Positions 23,358 through 36,000 of a DNA stretch of 64,000 nucleotides are shown here, piece by piece. The notes below the pieces were generated by a model. It ran no database searches, was not told the origin of the DNA, and saw nothing but the letters and a program-made list of their open reading frames with translations. The position numbers and the translations under genes are program-made. Each line of letters opens with the position of its first letter. Positions within the stretch are counted from its first letter, which is position 1. The stretch is taken from NCBI GenBank assembly GCA_026419785.1, contig JAODTK010005842.1, forward strand, positions 62,001-126,000, written 5' to 3'. This DNA comes from Sclerodactyla briareus (Eukaryota; Echinodermata; Holothuroidea; Dendrochirotida; Sclerodactylidae).

Positions 23358-26300
23358 AAAATTGCTACTCCTCGGCCAGGGTGTGAGTGAAAAGGTAAAA
23401 GTTGATTATTGTTTTGGACAGGTTTGGCTTGTAAACACGTAACTCTATCCACCGGAGAATGGAGGCTATATTAGTATGTGTGTTCCCCATGTGAGTACCA
23501 TGAACCTATTGTTTGAGGTCAGGTCAGAGGTCATCTGAGGTCAACAGAGGTCAAGTATGAACACCTTGTAAACACAATAAGTCCAGAATGGTTGGTCTGA
23601 TCAAATTGAAATTGGCGGTATTCTTCTTATGGGGAGTACAGGAATCTATTGTTTTGGTTCGGGTCGGGGTTAAATTTTGGTCAAAAAATAGGAAAATTGT
23701 GAAAAGTCAATATTTTGGCCAATTTTGGCTTGTAAACACGATAACTCTACCCCACCTAGATGGATGAAGCTCATACTTGGCCATGGTGTTCCCCATGATG
23801 AGTACATGAACCCTATTGTTTCGGGGTCAGGTCAGAGGTCATCTGAGGTCAACAGAGGTCAAAGTATGAACACCTTGTAAACACAATAAGTCCAGAATGG
23901 TTGGTCTGATCAAATTGAAATTTGGTTATTACTTTCTTATGGGGAGTACAGGAATCCTATTGTTTTGGTTCGGGTCGGGGTTAAATTTTGGTCAAAAAAT
24001 AGGAAAATTGTGAAAAGTCAATATTTTGGCCAATTTTGGCTTGTAAACGTAATAACTCTACCCCACCTGGGTAGATGAAGCTCATACTGGTATGTGTGTT
24101 CCCCAGATGAGTACATGAACCCTATTGTTTTGGGGTCAGGTCAAGGTCTCATCTGAAGTCACCATAGTTCAAAGTCTGAAATCTTCGTAAACACGACGAG
24201 GTCAGTCCGAAACAGTGGGTCCGATCAAGCTGTAGTTTGGTGTGTCGTTCTTATGGCGAGTACAAGAACCCTAATGTTTTGGGTGTTGATTGGGGGTCAT
24301 TTGGGGGAGAAATACGGAAATATTTAAAATGATATTTGGCAAATTGGCTTGTAAACACAATAACACTACCCCACCTGGATTGGATGAGATATGCTTGTAT
24401 GTGTGGTCCCCATGATGAGTACATGATCCTATGTTTGTTGGTCAGGTCAAAGGTCACCAGAGGTCAAAGTCTGAGATCCGTCTAAACATGTAAGTTGAGA
24501 AACAGGTTGGTCCGATCAGTTTGACATTTGGTGTGTAGCTTTCTAATGGGGAGTACAAGAACCTTAATGTGTTGGGTGCTGAGTGGGGGTCATTTTTTGG
24601 GAGAAATTAGGATATTTTAAAAATAGATATATTTGTGGCAATTTTGGCTTGTAAACACAATATCTCGATCCCACTTGGATGATGAAGCTCATACTGGTAT
24701 TGGTGTTCCCCATGATGAGTACATGATCCCTATTGTTTTGTGGTCAGGTCAAAGGTCACAGAGGTCAAAGTCTGGATCCGCGTAAAACATGATAAGTTCA
24801 GAACAGGTGGTCCGATCAAGCGAAATTGGGTGTGTGTGGCTTTCTGATGGGGCGTACAAGAACCTTTTTTTTTGGGGTCGATCGGGAGTCATTTTCGGGG
24901 AGAAATTGAGGAGGGAGGAAATGTCAAACAAGTGATATTTGGCAATTTTGACTTGTAAAAACGCTAACTCGACCTCACTGGATGGATGAAGCTCAACCTG
25001 GTCTGTGGTTCCCCATGGTGAGTACCGGAACCTTATTGTTTCTGGGGTCTGGGCCCCGGTCATCTGGGGTCACCAGATGTCAAAGTCGGAAATCCTTTTG
25101 TAAACTTGATAAGTCAGAACAGTGGTCGAGCAGGCTGGGATTTGGTGTGTACCCTGCTTTATGAGAGTACAGCACCCTATTATTTTCAATGTTGTTTGAG
25201 GACCTTTGGAGAAATTAGGAAATTGTAAAAAATTGATGTTTAGGCCAATTTTATGTGTAAACAAACTAACTTGACCCCCAACTGAGTGGAGGAAGCTCAT
25301 ACTTCGTATGTGTGTTCCCCATAATAAGTACCATGATCCCTATGTTTGGGGTCAGGTCAAAGTCATCTGAGGTCACCAGAGGTCGAAGTGTGAAATCCTT
25401 GTGAACACGATAAGTCCAGAACAGTTGCGTACGAGCGGGATGGGATTTGGTGTGTACCTTGCTATGAGGAGTACAAGAACCCTATTATTTTCAATGTTTT
25501 GTTTGAGGACCTTTTTCGGCGAGAAAAGTTAGGAAGGAAAATTGTTTAAAAAAATTGAGTTTCGGCCAATTTTATTTGTAAACAAACTAACTTGACCCCA
25601 CCTGCATGGATGAAGCTCATACTTTAGTATGTGTTTCCCCATTAGTAAGTACATGATCCCTACTTGTTTGGGGTCCGGTCAAATGGCATCTGAGGTCACC
25701 AGACGGTTCGAAGCTGGAAATCCTTGTGTGAACCACCGTAAGTCCAGAAAAAGTTGATCTGATCCAAGCTGTAGTTTGGGAGTAGCTTTACTTATAGGGA
25801 GTACGAGAACCCTATTGTTTTGGGTGGTAATTGGGGGGTAGTTTGGGGAGAAGAAATTAGGGAATTGTCAAAAAAATTGGATATTTTGGTCAATTTGGGC
25901 TCTTGTAAACAGTTAACTCGACCCCATGTGGGGGATGAAAGCTCATACTGGTAAGTGTGTTCCCCATGCATGGATTGAGATCCGATTGTTTTGGGGTCAG
26001 TGTAGAGGTCATCTGAGGTCACCAGAGGTCAAAGTCTGAAATCAGGTGTAAACAAAGGATAAAATCAGAATGGTTGGGTCTCTGACCACGCTGAAATTGG
26101 TGTGTAGCTTCATAGGGGAGTACAAGAACTTTGCGTTCGGGTGTTGATCGGGGGTCATTTTGGAAAATGTATGAAAATTGTATATAATTAAAAAATGTTT
26201 GGGCCAATTTCGGCTTGTACACACTAACTCGGACCCATGGATGATGAAGCTCATTACCTGGTATTGTGTGTTCCCCATAATGAGTACATGAACGAACCCT

Positions 26301-26676
26301 ATTGTTTTGGGGTCGGGTCAAAGGTCATCTGAGGTCACAGAGTGTTCAAAGTCTTGTAAAACACGATCGTATGAAGGTTTGGTTCTGGTCAGCGAAATGT
26401 GGGTTGTGGCTTGCTATTGGGGTACAAAGAACCCTTTGTTTGGGCGTGTCAACAGGCTGAGTTAACAGGATAGACCAGATTGCCTAGTATTATCAAGTGG
26501 GAATTTGGGGATTATTTTTCCCATCAAGAGTATAGGAAACTTCACTTACGTTTTGTCGAAATGTTTTAGTGAACAAAAATGGGAAATCTGTGAGAAAATT
26601 CATATCCTGATATAATGAGCTGTCAAGGTCCATTTATCCTGTGTCAAGGAATCACTAAGCCTTGTGGAGTTTCTTG
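23358..26676. repeat. Tandem array 2 of ~310-bp units, with start and end modules
   Basis: Ten or so units with the GATAACTCGACCCC-like landmark near 23429, 23741, 24051, 24360, 24660, 24962, 25265, 25585, 25913 and 26222. The array begins near AAAATTGCTACTCCT (23358), a motif also at 55452, and ends in CAAGGAATCACTAAGCCTTG (26646-26665), the same module that ends array 1. The units at 23.5 and 23.8 kb are near-identical apart from small indels. Confidence 0.9.
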
Positions 26677-26699
26677 TTCAATAGTATGATGGTTTCTGA

Positions 26700-29150
26700 C
26701 TAACTCTGACAAACATGACAGACTCTCAGGGCCGAACTCATCGGCCGCAGATTCTCAGAGAACAGAGCGGCCGCATTGCGAGCAGTGCGGTCATTATCAC
26801 CCTTCACTTTGTGGATCAACACTACACTTCGCCTATGATGGCCCGACCGTTGGATGCAACACCTGTACCTTCGTTGCGAATAATGTCAGGACTGGACAAG
26901 CAACCGCTCGAAAAGGTGGCTGAGGATTGGATTTGTTCCGAGACATGAAGTGACGAACGGGGCGCAGAGCCATGTCGGTAAGCCAGGGAATGGCGAGGGC
27001 CCCACGCCTCAAAAAGAAAGCACTATGAGACTGAAAAAGAGAAGAAAAAGCATGAGAAAACAAGCACTGGCTCAAAAAAACTCATGGGGAAAAAGGCACA
27101 ACGGCTCAAGAGAAACAAGCCCAAGACCAAGAGAATACGGCTCATGGAACCCATGGAATTAGAAGAACAATGGTAAGGAATACCATGGGAAAGGGAAAGC
27201 GGCTACGAAGAAGAGCATGAGCAAAAGAAGAAGCCGTAGGGAAAAAAGCTGTGGAAGGAGCCGAGAGTCATGAAAAGAAGCCATGGAAGGAATAGAGATA
27301 TGAGCCCAGAAGGGCCCAACGCCGTGGGAACTACCCCCACGGCCAGGATTACCAGTCCAGCGGCCAGGAATCCAACCCAGGCCGACTGGCACCGGCGAGC
27401 AGGACATTCAACCAAGAGGCCAAGAATTCCAGGCAGAGCTATGAAAGCCAGACCCCAGACCAGGAAGGTCAATACAGTGGCGAGGATAGCCAACCCGACG
27501 GCTGGGAAAGTCTTCAGAAAGGCCCCATGGCCAGCCCAGATCGGATTGATTCTCATGAGACCCCGAGGCTGAGGGGTAGGCTCCAGATGATGACAACCAA
27601 CAGATCTGGCATGACCAGGAATATGTATCCATTCAGGGCATTGGCTGCGCAGACACCAGGAGGAGCCTGGCGAACGTTACCAGTGGCCAAGAGAACAGAT
27701 GATCCTAAACAGGCGGAGGCCCGGCTGACACGGTTGGGAGGTGGGTGAGAGCCGGGGACTCCGGGCGGCGCCGCGGTGACAATTACCACTGAGCAGATCA
27801 GAACCGGCGTTTTGAAGTAGGACCTGAGGGTTCACTCCTGGGGAAAACCACACCAGGGGAAAAACTTCGTGAGTGGGGGTTTGGATACAGTGAGGATCGA
27901 GGTTACGATTACGAAAGAAGCAGCCTATTGATCACAAAGAGAACCAAGTAGAGACGGGGTATTATGATATGAAGATGCTTCTTGTCCAAATGGTGAGAAA
28001 TAGAACCCGAGAGGATCAGGATTATCATGGGTTAGACTCGTTTCAGAACGTCTGCCACCTCGCCGAGGTCCAGCAAAGGAAGGAACGTGGATCTGAGAGG
28101 AGTATTGAGTTAAGCTCAAGGGAACACCGAGTCCCCATTCCCTGACAAAGGTGCGGGCTGTGTTCCAACCCGAAAAAAATAGACGGCCCAATTCAAGGGA
28201 CTTTCCCAGACCAGCCCAGGCCAACCAAAACAGCCAGAATAAGAACGGCTTCCAGACTCTAAACAAAAGAGGCCAGCAGGGACTCGCAGGACTTGATCCC
28301 ACGATAGGATGATGAGTCAGAGCCAAACAGATCGGGTCAAGGGAGCCAGGGAGGGCACTAATGCTCAGATAGGGACAGAGCAGGACAGGCCAGGTCATCG
28401 GAGGCTCGCCACGAGTGAAAGCGGAACCACTACCGGTTCGGCAGAGACAAGTGCCGCCAGAAAGGAAAGCTGTCCACCACCAGACCAACAGGGGTTCCTG
28501 GATGAAATAGGTCTTGATCTCGACCAGATCCGCACAGCGCTGAAGGGAGTCTGGGACCAAAAGCCGATCAGACCCAGGGCGACGCAGGATGACACTACAG
28601 CTCTCAAGCGGACAGCTTCGCTGCAGCCCCTGGAATGGAAAATCCTCCGAGGATGATGATTAGGAACATCTTAGAGGGAATGAGGTCACACAAAGAAGAA
28701 TTTGAAAAGGAGGCCAAGGTGGTGAGAGAAGTCCTAGGGTGTCCCCACTCCAGAGTGCAGGAGAGCGCCGGCTTGACGTCCAGACTGTTCCCTGAATACG
28801 GCCCCGAAGCCCTTCCAAGAGGCGCTTCAATGTGGACGTGAATGTATGAACGCTTCAGATATGGACTAACCAAGGCGATGGCATTATTTTTTTTTTTACG
28901 TGTCGTCCGAAGGAGCCATTCAGGTAGAAGAGAGCCAGTGGAGAGAGATTTTCATGGTGCCAAACCCACCTGAGACAGCAAAGGAGATAACTATAGCATC
29001 GGCAGGGGTCACAAACGCTTCGGGATAGTATACTAACGTCGCATCAAGAAGTTGGAACGCACCTTGCCTGGACATTGACAAAGCATCAAGGAGAGGGCCT
29101 CAGATTTGCATCGGGGAGTTCACAGACGGATACGGGAGCTATCATTCACC
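26700..29150 (+). mobile_element. DIRS element, 5' (Gag-like) part
   Basis: GC-rich, charged, low-complexity coding-like sequence in several broken plus-strand frames (for example 26950-27160, 27270-27570, 28309-28656 with QQGFLDEIGLDLDQIRTALK, and 28635-28841). It lies upstream of the DIRS reverse transcriptase with a non-LTR element between. DIRS ORF1 (Gag) is normally polar and poorly conserved, so the call rests on position and composition more than on motifs. Confidence 0.5.
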
Positions 29151-29169
29151 ATGCTAGGGCCGGGTCTGG

Positions 29170-30920
29170 TTGCTCTTTGATCACCGTTTACCTGTACTAC
29201 CTGATAAAGCCTGAATCTCTTTCGACGTGTCGGCATTTCTTGAATTATCAACTGTTGATGTTCATAAAGTTATAATGGGCGCGCCTGCTAAAACTTGCAA
29301 CTCTGATCCGATATCGACCCCTCTTCTGATGTCATGTTTAGATGCACTGGTTCCTGTGATAACTGATATTGTTTCAACCAGTCTCTCTCAACTGGCGTCC
29401 TGCCTTCCTGTTGAAGATTTGGGCAGGTTTGGTCCTATTAAAAAAAAAAGGGTCTTGACAGGAACGATCTCCAGAGTTATTGTCCAATAAGTCTCTTGCC
29501 TTTCCTGTCAAAAGTTATTGAGCGCTGCGTTTGTTTGCAGCTGAGCCAATATTTTGACGACAAACAAACCTTCATTCTCCCTTTTCAGTCTGCCTATCGT
29601 CCAAATCGTGTATCGAAACTGCTCTTTCGTAGGGTGCCACATACTACTACATGGCCATTGAGGGTAACAAAGAAGTGGTTTTTAATCCTTTTGATATGAG
29701 TGCAGCTTTTGATACCATCGATCATAACATCTTACTGAAACGTCTGAAGGATCGATACGCGGTGTGTGGCACTGCACTTCAGCGGCTACAGTCGGATATC
29801 TGGCAGAACCTGGTCTGTGGTAATGATAACTAAAGCTTCAGTTCCACACAGCTAGAAGTATGGTGTCCCACAGGGTTCTGTCCTAGGTCCCTTGTTGTAT
29901 ACTTTTATACTGGTCCCACAGCGACATCATCTCGTCCCATAGGTTGGAACACATGATTTACGCGGATGACACACAGATTTATGTCCGTTTCAACCGTCAG
30001 AACATCTTGAGGCAGTTTCAAAGGTTAGAACAATGTGTTATTGACATCATCAATTGCGGCGAATAAAACAAGCTGAAAAAAACATTAGAGTCAAAAACAG
30101 AATTGATTCATTTCACCTCCAGATTTCGTGAGAGTCTCCCTCTTGATCCTGTGCGAATTGGAGACTCCTGATCCAGACTGTCGCCTCTGCAAGAAATCTT
30201 GGTGTGTTGTTCGATCAGCACTTGAACTTTGAAGATTATATCATATTCGTAACATGTTTGTCGCTCTGGTCTGTTATGGCGTTGAATATCTTGGGAAGCT
30301 ACGTCGAATTCTGGATCAGAAAACGCTGCAGAGAAAGTGCACATGCCTTTGTACCTAGCCCCTGAATTTTGTAATGGTGCTTTTTGCGGCTACCTCTTTC
30401 GGAGCTTACAAAGCTCCAGCACATACAAAATGCTGCTGCCCGGATTGTCACACGCTGTAAACCTGGGCAACATATTACACCTGTGGTTGGGCGAGCCTCC
30501 ACTGGCTTCCTATTCAGACCCGTATTTCCTCCAAGATATATTTGCTTATGTATAAGATATCACTGGCACCAACCGCTCTGAGTTATCTACAAGGATACCT
30601 TGGGGTGGGGGGCGCTGCATCAACCTACTAGCACATTACGGTCATCTTCACGTCATGTATACACCAAGTCTAAGCGTAGGACAAAACCTTATGGAGACGA
30701 ATTTCCGCCTGGCCCGCGACCTTCTCTGTGGAATGCCCTTCCCGACAACATTTGCATGTCACCAAGTGTTGAGCCTTCAAGTCTTTCTGGTTAATTCCAC
30801 CTTTACGTTACTTTTTCCATTTACTTACTTCCCTCTTAGGATTTTCTTTCTTAGTGCTCAGAGGCTCTGCACTGAGCGTATACCACTGCCTGTATTATTA
30901 ATTATTATATCAGTTCGCAT
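29170..30920 (+). mobile_element. Non-LTR (CR1/L2-type) retrotransposon inserted in the DIRS element
   Basis: 5'-truncated reverse transcriptase. In order over several frame breaks: KTCNSDPISTPLLMSCLDAL (about 29290), LPFLSKVIERCV (29493-29530), FQSAYRPNRV (29584), DMSAAFDTIDHNILLKRL (29693-29746), YADDTQIYVRF (29957-29990, catalytic YADD), KLQHIQNAAARIVTRCKPG (about 30408-30465) and a C-terminal RPSLWNALPDNI (about 30720-30755). The 3' end is AT-rich (TATTATTAATTATTAT near 30893-30908), as in this clade. It splits the DIRS Gag region, so it inserted later. Confidence 0.85.
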
Positions 30921-30949
30921 GCAGTCCCTGAAGGCGAACTGCAGAGCGA

Positions 30950-33660
30950 AACGGACATGATTTGATCCCTCCATTGGCCAATAAGGAGATAAAGAGGCTC
31001 GTTTGGCGGAATTCTATGTTCCAAGGACCAGCTCCTTTTGGGGGGCAAGTTTGACACCCACCTTAAGGAGGAGACATGCAAAAGCGTGAAGCTCTCCAGA
31101 GGTCCCCTGTGACGAATACTTCACCACGACCAACTCCATGTCTCTCCCCCTGTACCGAGGCCTGCGCAACCCGCGCCGTCCTTAACGAACCATCAGAGGC
31201 TGCTCGTGGTTTTTCCCAAGGAGCACCAAGGGCCGAGGCGGAGATGGTTCCACAGCCTTTCCTCGAGGCACTCCCCGGGTCTCTATTTGTCTCCGCCGGC
31301 TCTAGAGCTGCTGCTAGGCGTCAGCGGGCGGTCCTTAGGTCGCCCACCCTAACCGTACTTTCCACCGGTGGGGGGAGACTCTTGGAATTCCCAATGCGTG
31401 GGGAGAGATCAGTCCAGGGGCCGTAGGGGTTTCGGAGTTAGTACGGTCTCGGGTTAACCGAATAGATTTTAAAACGCTGATCCGCCATATCCCGTCTGGA
31501 AAGTAACAACGCCAGGCATCAAGACAGAGATAGCAGAACTGCCTAACCACGGGGCCATTAAACGAATTGTCCCAGCATGATTACAGACCATGGTGGCAAT
31601 CCTCGTTCTTCCTTCGAAGAAGAAAGAAGGCACAATGGCGACCCTCCTTACCCTCAACCCGCACCCAAGTCATCACAGTTTTATCAACGAAGTCATCTCT
31701 AGTACAGCTCCAGCAGACGATTACAATCCTGGGGTGCAGAGCTTTTCCACTTACAGGAGGCAGAGTTCTCCCGATGCACACCAGGGTAGACCTGGTTCCA
31801 CCCTTGGCGAAATACCAACATCATCCATGGAGGCCAGGCTCTAGCAAACTCCTGGCAAAGACCTAGGCCTGGGACATGCTATCAATAAGCAGACTCCACA
31901 TGCGACCTATCCAGACTTCCTTCTTAGAGCAGTTCAACCCAGTGTCCGACGACCATTTTCGTAAGGTGGATTTTTGACGGGGACCACCAGACCGTCCTTT
32001 AGATGGGGACAAACAAACGCAATCTTCTCCGAGGCAAACCCTCTCGGGTTGACAAGCCGAAGACCACCCCCATTGTCACAGATGCCTCCCTGAAGGGCTG
32101 GGGTGCAACCTGGCAGAGAACCGAGTGACTCAGGGTTCCTGGATACATTACGAGAGCCAGAGCGAGACAGACTCCCATCAACGCTGGAAATGGAGGCAGT
32201 AAAAAGGGCAACGACGTGGAGCAGGAAGCTTACGCTTCCATCATGTAACCGTCTGTCAGACAACTCTACGACAGTCTTCTACATCAACCGTCAGGGGGGC
32301 ACGAGATCGAGGGTCATTAACGTCAAGATCAACAATCTGCACACCTGCAGACAACCTGGAAATCTCATGGTTAGTGACCCTCTTGCAGGGAAGAAAGAGA
32401 ATATGATGACGGACGATGTCTTGAGGGGAGCACTCAGGAACACAGAATGGTCACTGATGCAGACCTGGGCTGACTACTGTTCAGCCTTTACCGCGCCCTC
32501 ACATCGACCTGTTTGTCAGCCCAGAGAATGCCAAAAACTACCAACCTTTTGCACCAGATGGTTCCATCAAACAGCCTAGAAGGTGGACGCATTCTCCTTC
32601 CCATGGACGGGGACTGTTCATGTACGCCTTCCCTCCAATGGGGCCTAGTACGCAAGGTGCTGGTGACACTACGTGACACAGATGCCAAACCAGCCATGGT
32701 TTCCACTTTTGCTCAGCCTCCTGATCGGCAGATCGACAGATCAACCAATGACCAACAGGAAGCTCCTCACCCAGAGAGCGGGCTCCGTTTGGCACAGAGA
32801 CCTCCAGAGTATTCATCTGTCTGTGTGGAGGGTATCAGGAAGCGCCTTGAAGCAAAGGGGGTTCCGCAGGACATTATCACACGTGCCACGATTCCACAGG
32901 ATTCAACCCTTAAGGTTTATGACTCACGGCTCGAGAGATACATATACTTCAGCTGGGCGAGAGACAGTGGTATCGCTCCCGTGGATGCAGACCTCCAACA
33001 AGTCATTTCCTTCTTAGCTCACCTGTTTAACGATGGGAAGCAGCCAAGCACCATAAGGAACTATCGGGCCGCAATTGTCACTATTCACAATGGTTCTCCG
33101 ATGGTTCTACCATCAGCAACAATGACCTAGTGAAGCAGGTGCTGAAGGGATTTTTCAACAGACGACCTCCGTCAGCAACTGGCCTCCTCATGGTCTATAA
33201 ACGATGGCTAGAAAACCTTACAAAGGCACCGTACTAGCCTCTCTATAATGCCCCCTTAGACCTTTGACACACAAAACGTTGTTCCTGATTGCGGCGGGCT
33301 TCAGTTCGTCGTCGAGGATGCATTCGCTGCATTACTACAAAGTGAGATTCCTCGCTTGAGCCAGGGGGCGTGAGGATTCTTCCGAATGACAGTTTTGGCA
33401 AAGAACTAGTCACCAAGCTTCACACTGGCAGAAATCTTCCTTCCGTCAATGTCAACAATGTCATCGTTGATGAATTCAAGTGGTTTGCCCAGTAAGGGCA
33501 CTCAAATGATATGGAGAAGTCCGAGGCACTGAGGAAGTCAGAGAGTTTATTCCTCATACCCAGGTCTCCTACACCCAGCAGCCTAAAAAGCACACTTCTC
33601 AGATGGATTGTGAATCTAGTCAAGCCTCACCTCCAGCAGCAGCAGCAGGGTGTCCATTTG
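30950..33660 (+). mobile_element. DIRS element, 3' part: RT, RNase H and tyrosine recombinase
   Basis: Continues the element interrupted at ~29150. Blocks in order: NKEIKRLVWRNSMFQGPAPF (about 30981-31040), GGRLLEFP (about 31370) opening the reverse transcriptase, a short RT remnant (31590-31870) lacking the palm core, PIVTDASLKGWGATWQ (32071-32118, RNase H), SDNSTTVFYINRQGGTRSR (32256-32312), a YR domain with STIRNYRAAIVTIHNG (33048-33095), KTLFLIAAG (about 33275) and PVRALK (about 33488). The C-terminal HxxR box seen in the copy at 1085-2115 is not found, so recombinase and RT cores are both deleted. Dead element. Confidence 0.85.
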
Positions 33661-34659
33661 CGCAAATAAATTTCCCCAAACCCCCTGTTATGGCAATTTA
33701 TAGGTAATAAATTGTTACGTCACCACATCCGCCCTCCTCCCCAGGTCTCGAAACTCGTCCGACTGTACTTCCCGTGACAGAGAGTGAGAGGGTAGTGGGG
33801 TAGTGGTTTAGTTTTTCTTTGGGGAATGTAGCCACTGCTACATGACTGGGACTCACTCGTTTTGTGACATTTTTTTTTTTTCTATCTTGACTTGACACTG
33901 CAGTCCAATGAGTAGGGTCAGTATAGGTTGGGGATTGCGAGTCGCTAGGGTCACATAAGTTGGTTTTAGTCCAGGGTGTAGCCTAGGTACGGGTACGGTC
34001 ATTAAGCCAGTCAACCGAGTGGTACCAATTCAGTGTACACGAGTCCGGAGAAGTTCAGGACGCAGGCCCGTCGGACCCGGCAACTTACTCCCCCCTCTAT
34101 CACCTTTCCCCCGCCTATTCACTCTTAACTCTTCTCCTTCCGCTGGTTTCCATTTCGGCAGCCAGAATCTGGATTTGCGTGAGTGGCTACCTTCGGGTGC
34201 TAAAATTATGCCAGTTCTAGCTAGCTAGTATGTGGGCATACTGCACAGGTTAGTGATTAAAGGTAAGTGCATTGCTCATAAATTGCCATAACAGGGTTTT
34301 TTGGGCATTACTATAGAGCAAACTGACATATTGGTTCAGTGAGCTACCTGAACTTTGTTAAGATCAAACAAGCAATCATATGAACAGCGTACTTAGTTTG
34401 AATTTCTAAAGCTTGTGAGTAGTATATAAATGATAGCTATTCCTATTGATGTACTTTCAAACCTAGGGTCTTTTGTACTGAAATCAGCTCTATGACATAT
34501 TGAACAGTTATACAAAATTTTGTGACAAAATGTCGAGATTGATCAACCATATTTGCTTTGAGACAACCAGATTGGCTTTGATACAATCAAACTTGGAGTA
34601 ATTTCCACTTTTTGATTCCTTGACGAAGTCAGAGAATTATGCAGTCATGAATTGGGTGT
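33661..34659. other. Intron 3 DNA, unassigned
   Basis: No gene or named element. A T10-plus run lies near 33870. Confidence 0.45.
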
Positions 34660-35520
34660 TTTTTTGTGGGTTGGGTGACGCCGAGCCTTGTTAACACGAT
34701 AACCCCGCTTGGATGGATCAAGTTCATACTTGTATATGGGTTCCCCCATGATGAGTACATGATCCCTATTGTTTGGGGTCAAGAGAGGTCAAAGTTTTAA
34801 AATCTTGTTAACACGGTAAGTCCAGAATGCCTGTCGATCAGGCGGAAATTTCCACTATGGAAGCTGTCTTATGAAGGAGTACAGGAAACCCTACGTTTGG
34901 GTGTAAATCTGGGGTCAGATTCGGGAAAAAATGGGGAAATTGTGGAAAATGGATAATTTGGCCAATTTAGCTTGTTAACACAATAACTCGACTTCCCTTG
35001 GATGGATCAAGTTCATACTTGTATATGGGTTCCCCCATGATGAGTACATGATCCCTATTGTTTGGGGTCAGGTCGAAGGTCATCTGAGGTCAAGAGAGGT
35101 CAAAGTCTGAAAATCTTGTTAACACAATAAGTCCAGAATACGGTCCGATCAGGTGAATTTGGTATGCAGCTTCTCATGAGGAGTACAGGAACCCTATTGT
35201 TTTCAGTGTAAATCAGGGTCAGATTTGTGGGAAAAATTGGGAAATTTGGCAAAATGGATAATTTGGCCAATTTAGCTTGTTAACACAATAACTCGACTTC
35301 CCTTGGATGGATCAAGTTCACACTTGGTATGTGTGTTCCTATGATGAGTTCATTGAATCCTATTGTTTCAGGGTCAAGTCAGAGGTCCTCTGAGGTTACC
35401 AGAGTTCAAAGTGTGAACACCTTGTAAACAGGATAAGTCCAGAATGGTTGGGCGGTCTGATCAGGTATAAATTTGGTGTGTAGCTTCTTATGGGGAGTAC
35501 AGGAACCCTATTGTTGTTTT
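34660..35520. repeat. Tandem array 3 (about three ~300-bp units)
   Basis: Units start near 34700, 34983 and 35287, with the same blocks as arrays 1 and 2 (GATGAGTACATGATCCCTAT, GGTCATCTGAGGTCA, TTTGGCCAATTTAGCTTGTT). It runs at about 35515 directly into the GT-start repeat rather than into the usual end module. Confidence 0.85.
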
Positions 35521-36000
35521 TGTCTCTCCTGAATGAAATTCAGGAGACTCAGTGGTCACTATGGCGTGTGTGTATGTGTGTGTGTCACACTTCCTCGTTA
35601 GCAGGATATCTTCGAACGGTAAGTGCAATTGCGACAAAATTTCAAGGTAGCATCGGGGTTGGGTGAACACGATCTTATTGGATTTTGGGCACAATAATTT
35701 ATGCGAAATTCAGAGTCTGTCGGATTTTTACAAAACTTGGAGAATATGGTCTACCTTCAGCCCCAAACTTTTTAACAAAGATCAGGTCATGGAGGAATGT
35801 TACCTAATATGTATATTTATGCGAAATCTTCACGTTGCTTGGATTTTCATGAAACCTGTGGGTATGGTTTACCTCAAGTTCCAACTTTTTTTATCAGGGA
35901 TTCAGGGTCACTGGAGGTCATTCAACAGGTTTAATTTGCATAATTTATGCAGGAATTTAACGTTGCCGGGATTTTCGTGAAATAATCATTTAGGTAATTT
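35521..36000. repeat. Dispersed repeat with ATTTATGCGAAAT blocks
   Basis: Contains a GT tract (35566-35587) and three tandem versions of ATTTATGC(G/A)(A/G)AAT...GGATTTT(C/T)...AAACTT (near 35697, 35815 and 35945). Shares its start with 12640-12800 and later parts with 14740-14850. Confidence 0.55.

Noticed and set aside
28000-28560. 211-codon minus-strand open frame in the DIRS Gag region
   Set aside because: Antisense of GC-rich plus-strand Gag-like sequence; such shadows are expected there.
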